Assembly: GCF_023213175.1 (NCBI RefSeq) | Contig: NZ_CP093312.1 | Coordinates: forward strand, 1,178,001-1,242,000 | Source: Sulfurovum sp. XGS-02 | GTDB taxonomy: Bacteria; Campylobacterota; Campylobacteria; Campylobacterales; Sulfurovaceae | Direction: 5' to 3' | DNA: 64,000 nt | Part shown: one piece after another, positions 9,176 to 18,292 of the stretch | Position numbering within the stretch: the stretch's first letter is position 1 | How the letters are laid out: each line of letters begins with the position of its first letter | Notes under the pieces: generated by a model | What the model was told of the DNA's origin: nothing | Databases searched by the model: none | The model's input: only the letters and a program-made list of their open reading frames with translations | Made by a program: the position numbers and the translations under genes

Positions 9176-9508
9176 CTACACCTTGGTTCTGGCAATAGGG
9201 TTCACTCTTAATCTCTCCTCAGGTATCGGTCTTGCACTCTCTTCACATATGCCGTAGGTTCCGTTTTTTATTTTTGCAAGTGCATGCAGCGTCTCTTTTC
9301 GCTCATTCTCCTGCTGATCTAAGATCGTGTTATCTTTACTGCTGAGACTTTGAAGAGATGCGAGATCTTCCATATCATTGATCCCGTCATCACTTCCGAC
9401 ACTCTCAAGCTCTGATCTAAGCTGTTCAATATTACTCTCGATATGTGCCAATTTTTCTTGTAATATGTTCTCAAATTCATTCAAGTCCAGATCATCTCTC
9501 TTTTTCAT
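9176..9508 (-). CDS. DksA/TraR-family protein with degenerate zinc finger
   Basis: 110 residues. A long coiled-coil hairpin (about 1-85) carries DMEDLAS at the tip, which matches the DxxDxA motif that DksA inserts into the RNA polymerase secondary channel. The C-terminal zinc-finger region is recognisable (YGICEESARPIPEERLRVNPIA), but only the first of four Cys ligands is present: the second is Ser, and the chain ends at ARTKV before the usual third and fourth. Reading the other frames past the stop gives at most one Cys, so a simple frameshift does not restore it. It may act as a zinc-independent RNA polymerase modulator. Confidence 0.82.
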   Translation of the reverse strand: MKKRDDLDLNEFENILQEKLAHIESNIEQLRSELESVGSDDGINDMEDLASLQSLSSKDNTILDQQENERKETLHALAKIKNGTYGICEESARPIPEERLRVNPIARTKV

Positions 9509-9553
9509 ATTTTACCCCTTTGTTTAAATATACTCTTCTATAACCGTATGGGT

Positions 9554-10414
9554 CTACGGTACATATATCAGGACATCTTTTGATGTTTCTCTTAAAATAT
9601 AGTTTGCCACACTTCCCAACAATGCATTCAATCCTACTGTGCCGCGTGATCCAACAATGACAAGGTCATACTGACCGTCCTTGATATAATTGACCAGTGT
9701 CTCTTTCGTATAGAGTTCACCATCGATCACTTTACCTTTTTTGAGAGATACTTCCTGCATAAAATTCTTTAGATCACTTTTTGCACAGGATTTAGCCACA
9801 TCATTATATTGTGACAGATCACGACCTACTACGGCATAAGGCCCTTCCATATAGATCGTATCAAAAGCATTGACTACACTTATTTTTGCGCTCGGAAAGA
9901 TATCTTTGGCAAATAAAATACTTTGCTTTGATTGCATTCCGAAATCTGTTGGTGCTATGATGTTCTTATATGGGGTTTTTGCACTGTTTTTGACGATCAA
10001 CACAGGTATATGGCTTAAATGTGCTACTTTTTGTGCTGTCGTACCTAAGAATCCTTTTCGTCTTTTTGTCTTACTGTGGGCACCTATGATTATCATATCG
10101 ATTTGATTTAATTTTGATTCATAGAGTATGATATCATGGGGATTACCCTCTTTTACAAAGACAAAACAGTTGACTTTAAACTCTCGGTTCAATGGTTTGA
10201 TCTTTTTTTCTATATTTTTAGCGATACTCTGATGATCTATGACAATATCTTTACCACCGAAATAACTTGGTACCCCAATCCAAGGTGTCCGTACTGCATG
10301 AACAATAAAGAGATCAGCTTTATGTTCATTGGCTATGCTTAACGCTCTTTTTAGGACATTATTCGATTTCTCAGTGACATCCAATCCTACTAATACTCTT
10401 TTTAATTCTTTCAT
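9554..10414 (-). CDS. Tandem UspA universal stress protein
   Basis: 286 residues made of two Usp domains. The first starts at KRVLVGLDVTEKSNN and contains the ATP-loop region GAHSKTKRRKGFLGTTAQKVAHL. The second starts at KNIIAPTDFG and contains GSRGTVGLNALLGSVANYIL. Both loops keep the GxxG...G-S/T type of nucleotide-binding pattern. Two-domain Usps act as cytoplasmic stress-survival factors. The ATG at 10414 has AAAGAGGT upstream, so the longer frame from 10444 is not used. It is divergent from the P-type ATPase gene at 10548, and the shared gap of about 130 bp probably holds promoters for both. Confidence 0.92.
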   Translation of the reverse strand: MKELKRVLVGLDVTEKSNNVLKRALSIANEHKADLFIVHAVRTPWIGVPSYFGGKDIVIDHQSIAKNIEKKIKPLNREFKVNCFVFVKEGNPHDIILYESKLNQIDMIIIGAHSKTKRRKGFLGTTAQKVAHLSHIPVLIVKNSAKTPYKNIIAPTDFGMQSKQSILFAKDIFPSAKISVVNAFDTIYMEGPYAVVGRDLSQYNDVAKSCAKSDLKNFMQEVSLKKGKVIDGELYTKETLVNYIKDGQYDLVIVGSRGTVGLNALLGSVANYILRETSKDVLIYVP

Positions 10415-10547
10415 GATTACACCTCTTTCAAAAATTTTAAACATAAATACTATGTAACTATTTATATTCTACTATTAAAAAACTTAATAGTGCAACTCAA
10501 AACTATTAATCAAATTGTTAAAACAAAGAGTGTAAAATAGATTATAT

Positions 10548-13181
10548 GTGAAATATCTATGTACTATATCTAGTCATAAAAAGGGGTGGAATATCCATTT
10601 TCATACCAAAACGATCGAACAGACATTTTTATTATTAGAATCGAATCATTCCGGTTTAACAAGTAATGTTGTGATAAAACGGCAAGAGAAATATGGACTG
10701 AATATTCTACCCTCAGAACCTGATATGTCACTCTTAGAACATTTTCTCCAACAATTTAAAAGTCCGATCATCTATGTTTTACTGATAGCATCATTCATGG
10801 CACTCATGATCCAAGAGTATACAGATGCAGGTTTTATATTCCTTGTTTTACTTCTGAATGCAGTGATCGGGACCTATCAAGAGTATTCTGCATCGCAAAA
10901 AGCAAAACTTCTGCAGAGCCTTATCAAAACCAATGTTATGGTGCTAAGAGACGGCGAGATACAGGAAGTAGATAGCCGATACATTGTTACAGGAGACATA
11001 CTAATATTTGAACCTGGTACGAAAGTGGCTGCAGATGTCAGGATAGTTATGGCTCACAACCTCATGGTCGATGAATCATTGCTTACAGGTGAATCCATTG
11101 ATGTAAATAAAGATGCGCTCTTTGTAAGTGCCAATGAAGATCTTCTCATTCCGGAGCGAAAAAATATGCTCTTCGCAGGTACCTACATTTCCAGTGGTAG
11201 AGGGATAGGTGTTGTGACTGCAATAGGTAAAGATACAGAAGCAGGTAAAATAGCACAGTTACTCAGTAAAAAAAGTAAAGCCAAAATACCTTTGATCGAA
11301 AAAATGGAAAAGCTCTCTTTTACTATTTCTGTTGCCATTGCTATGATGGTTATAGTGCTTTTTTCAGTAGGTTTACTCAAAGGTATGGAGTTTTATGCAC
11401 TGTTTCTTTTTGCTGTAGCACTTGCTGTCTCTACCATACCTGAAGGTCTGCCTGTGGCCATTACGGTTGCCTTGACATCCGCTTCTTTATCCATGTCCAG
11501 GAAAAATGTCATTATCCGAAAACTAACTGCCATTGAAGGGTTGGGCTCCTGTACACTGATAGCCAGTGACAAAACAGGTACACTTACACAGAACAGGCTG
11601 AGTGTGGAGTATTTTATCTCACCGCATATGGTTTTTGATACAGACTCATTAGATGATGTACATGATATGGTTTATCTGGCTTCCGTATTGTGTAATGAAA
11701 TGCATTATAAAGAGTCTGAAGAAGGCGGTGTAGATTTTTATGGTGACCAGGTAGACATTGCCCTGGCGCAGTTTGCTGCAAATGCTGATGAATCCTATAT
11801 CACAAGTTCAAAATCCTATCGAAAGATAGATGAGATACCTTACGAGCCTATCAACCGTTTTTCTGCGGTGATGATGGAGCTTGATGATACTATCTTTCAG
11901 TTTAGTAAAGGTTCACCTGAAACGGTACTGGAACACTGCAATGTGAGCCAGGAAGAGAAAAGAGAGATACTCAAAGAGGTGGATGCTTGGGCACTCAAAG
12001 GCTACAGGACCATTGCACTTGCCTACAAAGAGTCTGCTGAAGAGGCTACTATCAACCTTAGGAACTTTACCTATCTTGGTTTTGTAGCCATCATTGATCC
12101 TGTCAGAGAAGAGAGTCCCGAAGCGATCAAAAAAGCGCAAGAAGCAGGTATCAAAGTGGTCATGATCACAGGAGATCATCCAAATACGGCATTCTCTATT
12201 GCACAAGAGCTTGGTATTGCCACTTCCCGTGAGGAAGTTATGAGTGAAAAAGAGCTTCTGGTATGGGAAGATGGCGGTGCAGTGGCTGAAGCACTGAAAG
12301 ATAAATCCGTATTTTCCCGTGTCACCCCTGCACAGAAGATGATGATCGTCATGGCCTATCAGAGCCTTGGACACTATGTTGCCGTCACAGGAGACGGGGT
12401 AAACGATGCCCCGGCACTCAGACATGCCAATATCGGTGTTGCCATGGGGAAAAGCGGTACGGATATAGCCAAGGCGACCAGTGATATCATTTTAACGGAC
12501 GATAACTTTACTTCCATTGTCAATGGTATTGAAGAGGGAAGACGTGCACATGACAACATCAGGAAAGTCGTCTATTTGCTTATATCAACCGGTTTTGCCG
12601 AGCTGATTTTGGTGATGCTCTCTTTTTTTACAGGTCTTCCTCTGCCACTGCTTCCCGTTCAGCTTTTGTGGCTTAACCTTGTCACCAACGGGATAGAAGA
12701 TGTTATGCTAGGGCTTGAAAAAGCAGAACCGGGACTCTTGCAAAGAAAACCCAGATCACCTAAAGAACCCATATTTAACAGACTTATGATCAGACGTATC
12801 TTTGTTGGAGGTCTCTATATAGGTATCACCTCGTTTATACTTTTTTATTTTTTATTGCAAAGCGGAGAGAGTATAGAGAGTGCAAGGAACATGATACTTC
12901 TACTCATGGTACTTTTTGAAAATGTGCATGTATTTAATGCCCGAACAGAGATCAATTACCTGCATAAGATCGGCTACAGAAGTAGTATGTTCCTGATCCT
13001 TTGGGTCATCTTTACTCAGCTTCTACATTTAGCATGTATGCATATTCCATTGATGCAGAACGTACTTTCTACACAGCCGGTTACGTTTGATATGTGGCTG
13101 GGACTTGCATGGATCACTATTGGATTGGTCATTGTTATGGAAGCAGATAAGTGGTTGATGTCAAAAAGAAGATCAGCATGA
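10548..13181 (+). CDS. P2-type cation-transporting ATPase
   Basis: 877 residues with all P-type ATPase hallmarks: TGES in the actuator domain, PEGLP in M4, DKTGTLT as phosphorylation site and GDGVNDAP in the hinge. Overall order and M4-M6 resemble SERCA/PMR1 (P2A) pumps, but by alignment to SERCA the M5 Asn768 position is Gly (STGFAELIL) and the M6 Asp800 position is Asn (NLVTNGIED). The Glu of PEGLP and of M5 remain. Ion specificity is therefore uncertain. The only start that keeps the N-terminus is GTG at 10548, with no good RBS. TAAAAT at 10533-10538 lies only about 10 nt upstream, so the mRNA may be nearly leaderless. Confidence 0.9.
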   Translation: MKYLCTISSHKKGWNIHFHTKTIEQTFLLLESNHSGLTSNVVIKRQEKYGLNILPSEPDMSLLEHFLQQFKSPIIYVLLIASFMALMIQEYTDAGFIFLVLLLNAVIGTYQEYSASQKAKLLQSLIKTNVMVLRDGEIQEVDSRYIVTGDILIFEPGTKVAADVRIVMAHNLMVDESLLTGESIDVNKDALFVSANEDLLIPERKNMLFAGTYISSGRGIGVVTAIGKDTEAGKIAQLLSKKSKAKIPLIEKMEKLSFTISVAIAMMVIVLFSVGLLKGMEFYALFLFAVALAVSTIPEGLPVAITVALTSASLSMSRKNVIIRKLTAIEGLGSCTLIASDKTGTLTQNRLSVEYFISPHMVFDTDSLDDVHDMVYLASVLCNEMHYKESEEGGVDFYGDQVDIALAQFAANADESYITSSKSYRKIDEIPYEPINRFSAVMMELDDTIFQFSKGSPETVLEHCNVSQEEKREILKEVDAWALKGYRTIALAYKESAEEATINLRNFTYLGFVAIIDPVREESPEAIKKAQEAGIKVVMITGDHPNTAFSIAQELGIATSREEVMSEKELLVWEDGGAVAEALKDKSVFSRVTPAQKMMIVMAYQSLGHYVAVTGDGVNDAPALRHANIGVAMGKSGTDIAKATSDIILTDDNFTSIVNGIEEGRRAHDNIRKVVYLLISTGFAELILVMLSFFTGLPLPLLPVQLLWLNLVTNGIEDVMLGLEKAEPGLLQRKPRSPKEPIFNRLMIRRIFVGGLYIGITSFILFYFLLQSGESIESARNMILLLMVLFENVHVFNARTEINYLHKIGYRSSMFLILWVIFTQLLHLACMHIPLMQNVLSTQPVTFDMWLGLAWITIGLVIVMEADKWLMSKRRSA

Positions 13182-13207
13182 TCATCGATGCCTATCTCTT
13201 TTCCATG

Positions 13208-15718
13208 CTACCTCATTTTCCAGAACTGCTCACCCCATTTACGTAATTCTATCATCGTAAATACCCACAGACCCATGATAGCTATGATCGTTAATGAACC
13301 ACTGTTGAGCGGTAGTGTATGAAATAGATCAGAAAGCAGATAAATGGCACACAACTGTAACACTATTCCTATACCTATACCGTAAAAAATATAAGGGTTG
13401 ATCTGCAATGATTTTTTAATATTTTTAAAAAAAGGTTCATGTTCTTTGAGTGACTGAAGACCATTTACCCATGTAGCTATGATAAAAGCTGTGAAGAGTG
13501 TGGAGATCGCACTCTCCTTGGTATAGTGTTCCAACATCCAGGCATATAAAAAGAGTGCACCTATACTGATGACCATGACGACATAAAGTACACGTAAAAG
13601 CTGTACTTTATCCAAAAACTGTTCATGCAGTTTGCTAGGGGCTCTTTTCATCACATCCTCTTCATCTTTTAAAAAGGGGAATGTTTTATCCAAAGCACTG
13701 TTGGCAACAAGATTGATCCATAAAATCTGTATAGGATAGAGCGGCAGCGGTAATGCCATCAAAATAGCCCCTGTGATGAGGATCACTTCATCCAGACTGG
13801 TTGTAAGCAGAAAATAGATCGTTTTTCGGATATTGTTGGCGATGGAACGCCCCTGCTTGATCGCTTCAACGATGATAGAGAGATTGTTGTCTGCAAGCAC
13901 CATATTTGCAGTAGATTTTGCTGCGTCTGTTCCCTCACCCATGGCTATGCCCAGATCAGCTGCCCTGAGAGCTGGTACATCATTGACACCGTCTCCTGTC
14001 ACGGCAACGATATCTCCTTTTTGTTGCAGTGCTTTTACGATGCGGTATTTGTGCTCTGGAAGTACCCTTGCCCAGACAGTAACCTTTGGCAGGATCTCTT
14101 TGAGTGTTTCATCATCCATCTCATTGAGTTCTTTACCCGTCACAACCAGGTCTCCCTCTTTGTAGATATTGACAGATTTAGCTACAGCTGTCGCAGTAAG
14201 AGCATTGTCACCCGTGACCATCATCACTTTTACTCCCGCTTTTTTCGCTGTGTGGACTGCTTCCAGAACACCTTCTTTAGGAGGGTCTATGAAACCTACA
14301 AGTCCAACGATCTCAATTTCCCATTTTTCTATATTATCTGTTGTATGTTCTCCCATACCCAGCGCTATCACTCTTAAGCCATGGGAAGCCAGCCTGTCAT
14401 GCTCTTTTTGGAGTGTTACAAGATCATCCTGGCTTGTGGCAAACTGTTTTAGGGATTCAAAGGCACCTTTGACAAAAATCTTATGCTCTTTTTCAATCAT
14501 ATTTGAACTTGCCATCAATCGATGCTTCGTATCAAAAGGATAGAGATTGACACGCGGATATTTCTCACGTATATCTTCATAACGTTTTCCCACCCATAAT
14601 GCAAGAGCAGTGTCGACAGGATCACCCTTGCCTTCTTCAGATTCGTTTGCAAGAGATGAAACGGTGTAAGAAAAAGTATCATGGAGCGAAAAGACCTCTT
14701 CTACTTTAAGATTTCCCTGTGTAATGGTACCTGTTTTATCTGAAGCGATGACGGTAGTACTGCCTAACGTTTCAACCGAAGGCAAGTGACGTATGTAGGC
14801 TTTTCTCACACTTAGCCTCATGGCACCTATCGTGAGTACCAGTGTAATAACGATCGGAAGTCCTTCAGGCACAGAGGCAACCAGCAAAGCGATGACCAGA
14901 TAAATGATATCAACGATCTCTTTGCCCCCAAAAAAAGAAAGCACCGCAGTGATGGAGATCAAAATGAAAACTACAAACATATGTTTTCTAATAAACACTT
15001 CCAGTGCTTTGCTCAAAGGAGTCTCTCTTGACTCCTCTTCGGCTTTGGTTGAAATTGATGCCAAATAGGTTTCATGGCCGGTGAAGACGACAAAACCCTC
15101 TGCATTTCCTTTTGTGACCGTGGTGCCGGAGAGTGCCATATTATCCATTTCATAGGGGAGTGTCTCTTTGGGCAAAGTAAGATTCGCATCTTTTTCCACA
15201 GGCAGAGACTCTCCTGTCAGGATCGACTCATCGATGACAAATCCATTCGTATCAAAAAGACGTATATCTGCAGGTACGATATCGCCTTCAGACAAAAGAA
15301 TGACATCTCCCGGTACAAGTTCAGAAGAGGAGATAGTACGTAACTGGCCATCCCGTTTGACCTCTGTTTTACTCTCTGTAAGTTTTCTAAGTGCCCTAAT
15401 GGAACTAAGTGCTTTCAACTCCTGCCAAAATCCTATGAACGAATTGAACAGTAGTATGATCAGTATCAGAATACCTTCATGTATATTTTCCAAAAAGAGA
15501 GAAAGCAGCGCGGCAGCCAAAAGCACATAGACCAAAGGACTTTTAAACTGGGAAAGAAAGAGTAGGAAGATATTATGCTTTTTTTCCTTGATCTCATTCA
15601 AACCATAAATGGAAAGATTTTTCTTTACGTCCTCTGTGCTTAAACCTTCTTTGGATATTTCCATTTTTTGAGCTAGTGACTCACACGTTTCAAAATGGGG
15701 ATACTCTGGAATCATCAT
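13208..15718 (-). CDS. P-type cation-transporting ATPase, divergent M6
   Basis: About 836 residues with TGES, PEGLP, DKTGTIT, TGDNALTA and GDGVNDVP. It is a P2-like pump but not a close copy of the neighbour: M5 reads TTSLDEVIL and M6 reads NLVANSALDKTFPF, so the positions equal to SERCA Asn768, Thr799 and Asp800 are Ser, Ala and Asn. This makes a classical Ca2+ pump unlikely. Transported ion unknown; K+, Na+, H+ or Mg2+ are all possible. The ATG at 15718 is preferred over 15733 because AGGAAAA then lies 7 nt upstream. It is convergent with the ATPase at 10548-13181 and divergent from the hydrogenase genes. Confidence 0.9.
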   Translation of the reverse strand: MMIPEYPHFETCESLAQKMEISKEGLSTEDVKKNLSIYGLNEIKEKKHNIFLLFLSQFKSPLVYVLLAAALLSLFLENIHEGILILIILLFNSFIGFWQELKALSSIRALRKLTESKTEVKRDGQLRTISSSELVPGDVILLSEGDIVPADIRLFDTNGFVIDESILTGESLPVEKDANLTLPKETLPYEMDNMALSGTTVTKGNAEGFVVFTGHETYLASISTKAEEESRETPLSKALEVFIRKHMFVVFILISITAVLSFFGGKEIVDIIYLVIALLVASVPEGLPIVITLVLTIGAMRLSVRKAYIRHLPSVETLGSTTVIASDKTGTITQGNLKVEEVFSLHDTFSYTVSSLANESEEGKGDPVDTALALWVGKRYEDIREKYPRVNLYPFDTKHRLMASSNMIEKEHKIFVKGAFESLKQFATSQDDLVTLQKEHDRLASHGLRVIALGMGEHTTDNIEKWEIEIVGLVGFIDPPKEGVLEAVHTAKKAGVKVMMVTGDNALTATAVAKSVNIYKEGDLVVTGKELNEMDDETLKEILPKVTVWARVLPEHKYRIVKALQQKGDIVAVTGDGVNDVPALRAADLGIAMGEGTDAAKSTANMVLADNNLSIIVEAIKQGRSIANNIRKTIYFLLTTSLDEVILITGAILMALPLPLYPIQILWINLVANSALDKTFPFLKDEEDVMKRAPSKLHEQFLDKVQLLRVLYVVMVISIGALFLYAWMLEHYTKESAISTLFTAFIIATWVNGLQSLKEHEPFFKNIKKSLQINPYIFYGIGIGIVLQLCAIYLLSDLFHTLPLNSGSLTIIAIMGLWVFTMIELRKWGEQFWKMR

Positions 15719-15795
15719 TTGTTTTTCCTGCATTTCATCTATATTAGTGTAACATATTTTATTGATTGTAATTATCTAAGAATGTTACTGTAAAC

Positions 15796-15801
15796 TATAA
15801 A
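15796..15801 (+). promoter_or_regulatory. Probable -10 box of the hydrogenase operon
   Basis: TATAAA lies 22 bases before the ATG of the fused hydrogenase small-subunit gene, followed by CGGAGAG as ribosome-binding site. No -35 is recognisable. Confidence 0.45.
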
Positions 15802-15823
15802 ATATGTTTAACGGAGAGATACT

Positions 15824-18292
15824 ATGCGAATCGTGATCATAGGCGGTGGAATCGCTGCAGCTTACATGGCCAACTCGATTTTAGAACAGGCTCCTAAGCA
15901 TGAGGTGTTGATCGTATCAAAAGAATCAAATCCTCCCTACGATCGCATCCATCTGTGCTCTCTGATCAATGGTACTTCAGATATTAAAGATATTGCCCTT
16001 CCTCTTCCTCCCGGTGTCCAACTTGAACTTGATTCTGAAGTCATCCAAATAGACAAGAATGCCAAACGTATCTACACAAAAAATGCGAGTTTTAGCTATG
16101 ATATCCTTATCATCGCAACCGGTTCTGATCCCAGAACCCTCTTTGATATCAAGGGTATCAAAAATGCCAGGACCTTTAGAAGTGCTGCTGACAGTGAATG
16201 TATAGCTAAATGCAGCAAAGGCAAAAATGTTGTCATGATGGGTGTAGGTCCTATTGGGCTGGAACTTCTAGACACGCTTTGCGGATTGGACGGGCCTGAG
16301 AATATCTATCTTGTCTCACGCGGTATGCATCTTTATGATAAAGCACTTACTCCTGTTGCCGTAGAGATGATGAAGAGAATTTATGAAGAGAGTGACTCCC
16401 GTGTTCATATATTGCTGGAAGAGGAGATCCTCGATAAGAAGATCGAAGGTGATGAGATCACACAGATCATCATGAAGTCACACACTATAGATAATCCTTT
16501 TGTTGTTTTTGGGGTGGGGATCTCTCCGAGTACAGATTGTGCAAAAGGGGCTGTCGATATCGACAAAGGCATCCTTGTGGATGAACATATGCGCACCTCA
16601 GATCCATACATATATGCCGTCGGCGAAGTCGCACAGATGCCCGATGGTTTTATTGCCGGTAGGGTTAGAGAATGTACCCTTCAGGCAGATGCTGCTATAG
16701 CTTCGATCTTAAAGATCGAAAGCGAGGGTTTTAAAGAGTTTGTGACGGTTGATGGACTCAAGGTAGGTTCTTTTTTACTTGCTGATGTCACCTCTACACT
16801 TTATGACCCGAAAGATAAAGCAAATGAAGAGATCGTTCTTTCCTCCAAGCAAGAACAACGTATTGATCAGTATATTATAAATAAAGATAAATTGGTCCGT
16901 TTTATCGGTATCAATACCAACGTTGATGTAATAGAGTTGAAAAAAATGATGGAAGAGGATAAAAAGGTTGATACCTCTTCTTTTTATTCCAACCGTCTTG
17001 TCAGTGAACGCGGTAGACTTATCTGCAGCTGTGCAAGCGGCTATAAGAACGACCTAGTCGATATTATCAAGACCCACTGTGTTGAGAGTTTTTCGGAACT
17101 TAAGCCCTTTAGTGAAGCTGGACGTATATGCGGACGCTGTAAGAAAGATGTGGAGCAGTTGATCATAGATACACCCGTCGATCCCGAAGAGGCACGACGT
17201 ATCAAGGCGGAACGAGAAGAGAAGAAAAAGGCTGAAGAACTGGAACAAGTCCAGCGGCGTATTGACAAATATAATGCCCTGCATCCAAAGAACCAGATAG
17301 AGGGTGAGAATCTCCAAGAAGCAATCAAAGCCTTTGATCTGAAAAAGGAGTACAATAGCTGGGTCTCTATGATCACTGCGAATATGCGCCTGGGTCCGGA
17401 ATATGATGATCTGGTCAGCCAGGGTCTTGAACAGTTGAACAAGATACCGATCATCTGGCTGGAACTGGCCGACTGTACAGGAAACTCGGAGGGCTTTATC
17501 AAGTCCGCTCACCCAAAAGTAGAAGACCTTATTTTGAAATATATCTCTTTGGATTATCATGAACTTCTTATGGCGGCATCAGGAGATCAATCAGAATCGG
17601 TACTTGAGAGTATTATTGATAAGGATGCAGGCAGATATATCCTGATGGTAGAGGGAGCTATTCCTTTGGGGATGGATGGAAAATTTCTGAGGATCGGACC
17701 AAAGGGCGAGACAGGACATGCTTTGCTCAAGCGTGTTGCTAAACATGCAGCGGCAGTCCTTGCTGTAGGTTCGTGTGCTTTTGACGGCGGTGTTGTAGCA
17801 GCAAAGCCCAATCCAACCGGCGCAGTAGGTGTTGCAGAGGCCTTGGGAAGGGATGATATCATCAATCTTCCAGGCTGTCCGGTTAACCCGATCAATATCG
17901 TAGGCACTTTGCTTCACTACATCATGTTCGGTGAACTTCCCAAGCTTGACGAGAAAAACCGTCCTGAATGGGCCTATGGTTTCAGGATCCATGACAATTG
18001 TGAAAGACGCGGCCATTATGAGCTCGGTGAATTTGTTGAAGAATGGGGTGATGAAGGAGCAAAAAAGGGCTGGTGTCTGTTCAAAATGGGATGCAAGGGG
18101 CCTTATGCACATCTGAACTGCTCTTTGGTAAAGTTCAATGAAGGAACAAGCTGGCCGGTGCAGGCAGGACACGGCTGTTTCGGCTGTGGACTTGGAAAGA
18201 TCGCATTTGACCATTTGGCAAACCACAGGGAAGTGGACGATGAGACAAAAAAACTCTTAGAAGGTACAGGGAATAACCATGGCAAGTCGTAA
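15824..18292 (+). CDS. Fusion: FAD/NAD(P) oxidoreductase + BFD [2Fe-2S] + [NiFe] hydrogenase small subunit
   Basis: 822 residues, about twice the size of a normal small subunit. Residues 1-300 form a NirB/rubredoxin-reductase-like flavoprotein with FAD motif VIIGGGIAAAYMA, NAD(P) motif GVGPIGLELL and YAVGEVA. A BFD-type [2Fe-2S] domain follows (Cys401, Cys403, Cys436, Cys439), then a charged helical linker (about 450-500). From about 515 the chain is a hydrogenase small subunit: CTGNSEG (Cys551), GSCAFDGG (Cys651), PGCPVNP (Cys685), then IHDNCERRGH, GWCLFKMGCKGP and WPVQAGHGCFGCG for the distal and medial clusters. The second proximal-cluster Cys is Asn554. There is no Tat signal, so the enzyme should be cytoplasmic. 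One intact frame with no internal stop argues against an assembly artefact. Confidence 0.93.
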   Translation: MRIVIIGGGIAAAYMANSILEQAPKHEVLIVSKESNPPYDRIHLCSLINGTSDIKDIALPLPPGVQLELDSEVIQIDKNAKRIYTKNASFSYDILIIATGSDPRTLFDIKGIKNARTFRSAADSECIAKCSKGKNVVMMGVGPIGLELLDTLCGLDGPENIYLVSRGMHLYDKALTPVAVEMMKRIYEESDSRVHILLEEEILDKKIEGDEITQIIMKSHTIDNPFVVFGVGISPSTDCAKGAVDIDKGILVDEHMRTSDPYIYAVGEVAQMPDGFIAGRVRECTLQADAAIASILKIESEGFKEFVTVDGLKVGSFLLADVTSTLYDPKDKANEEIVLSSKQEQRIDQYIINKDKLVRFIGINTNVDVIELKKMMEEDKKVDTSSFYSNRLVSERGRLICSCASGYKNDLVDIIKTHCVESFSELKPFSEAGRICGRCKKDVEQLIIDTPVDPEEARRIKAEREEKKKAEELEQVQRRIDKYNALHPKNQIEGENLQEAIKAFDLKKEYNSWVSMITANMRLGPEYDDLVSQGLEQLNKIPIIWLELADCTGNSEGFIKSAHPKVEDLILKYISLDYHELLMAASGDQSESVLESIIDKDAGRYILMVEGAIPLGMDGKFLRIGPKGETGHALLKRVAKHAAAVLAVGSCAFDGGVVAAKPNPTGAVGVAEALGRDDIINLPGCPVNPINIVGTLLHYIMFGELPKLDEKNRPEWAYGFRIHDNCERRGHYELGEFVEEWGDEGAKKGWCLFKMGCKGPYAHLNCSLVKFNEGTSWPVQAGHGCFGCGLGKIAFDHLANHREVDDETKKLLEGTGNNHGKS

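Noticed and set aside
9087-9176. Frameshift restoring the DksA zinc finger downstream of the stop
   Set aside because: Reading the alternative frames beyond the stop gives at most one extra Cys and no CxxC, so a single frameshift does not rebuild the finger.
13182-13207. Terminator between the two convergent ATPase genes
   Set aside because: The 26-bp gap contains only a short GATCATCGATG palindromic stretch with no T run.
17041-17502. Open frames of about 150-210 codons antisense to the hydrogenase fusion gene
   Set aside because: They lie opposite strongly conserved coding sequence, match no known family and have no RBS or promoter.
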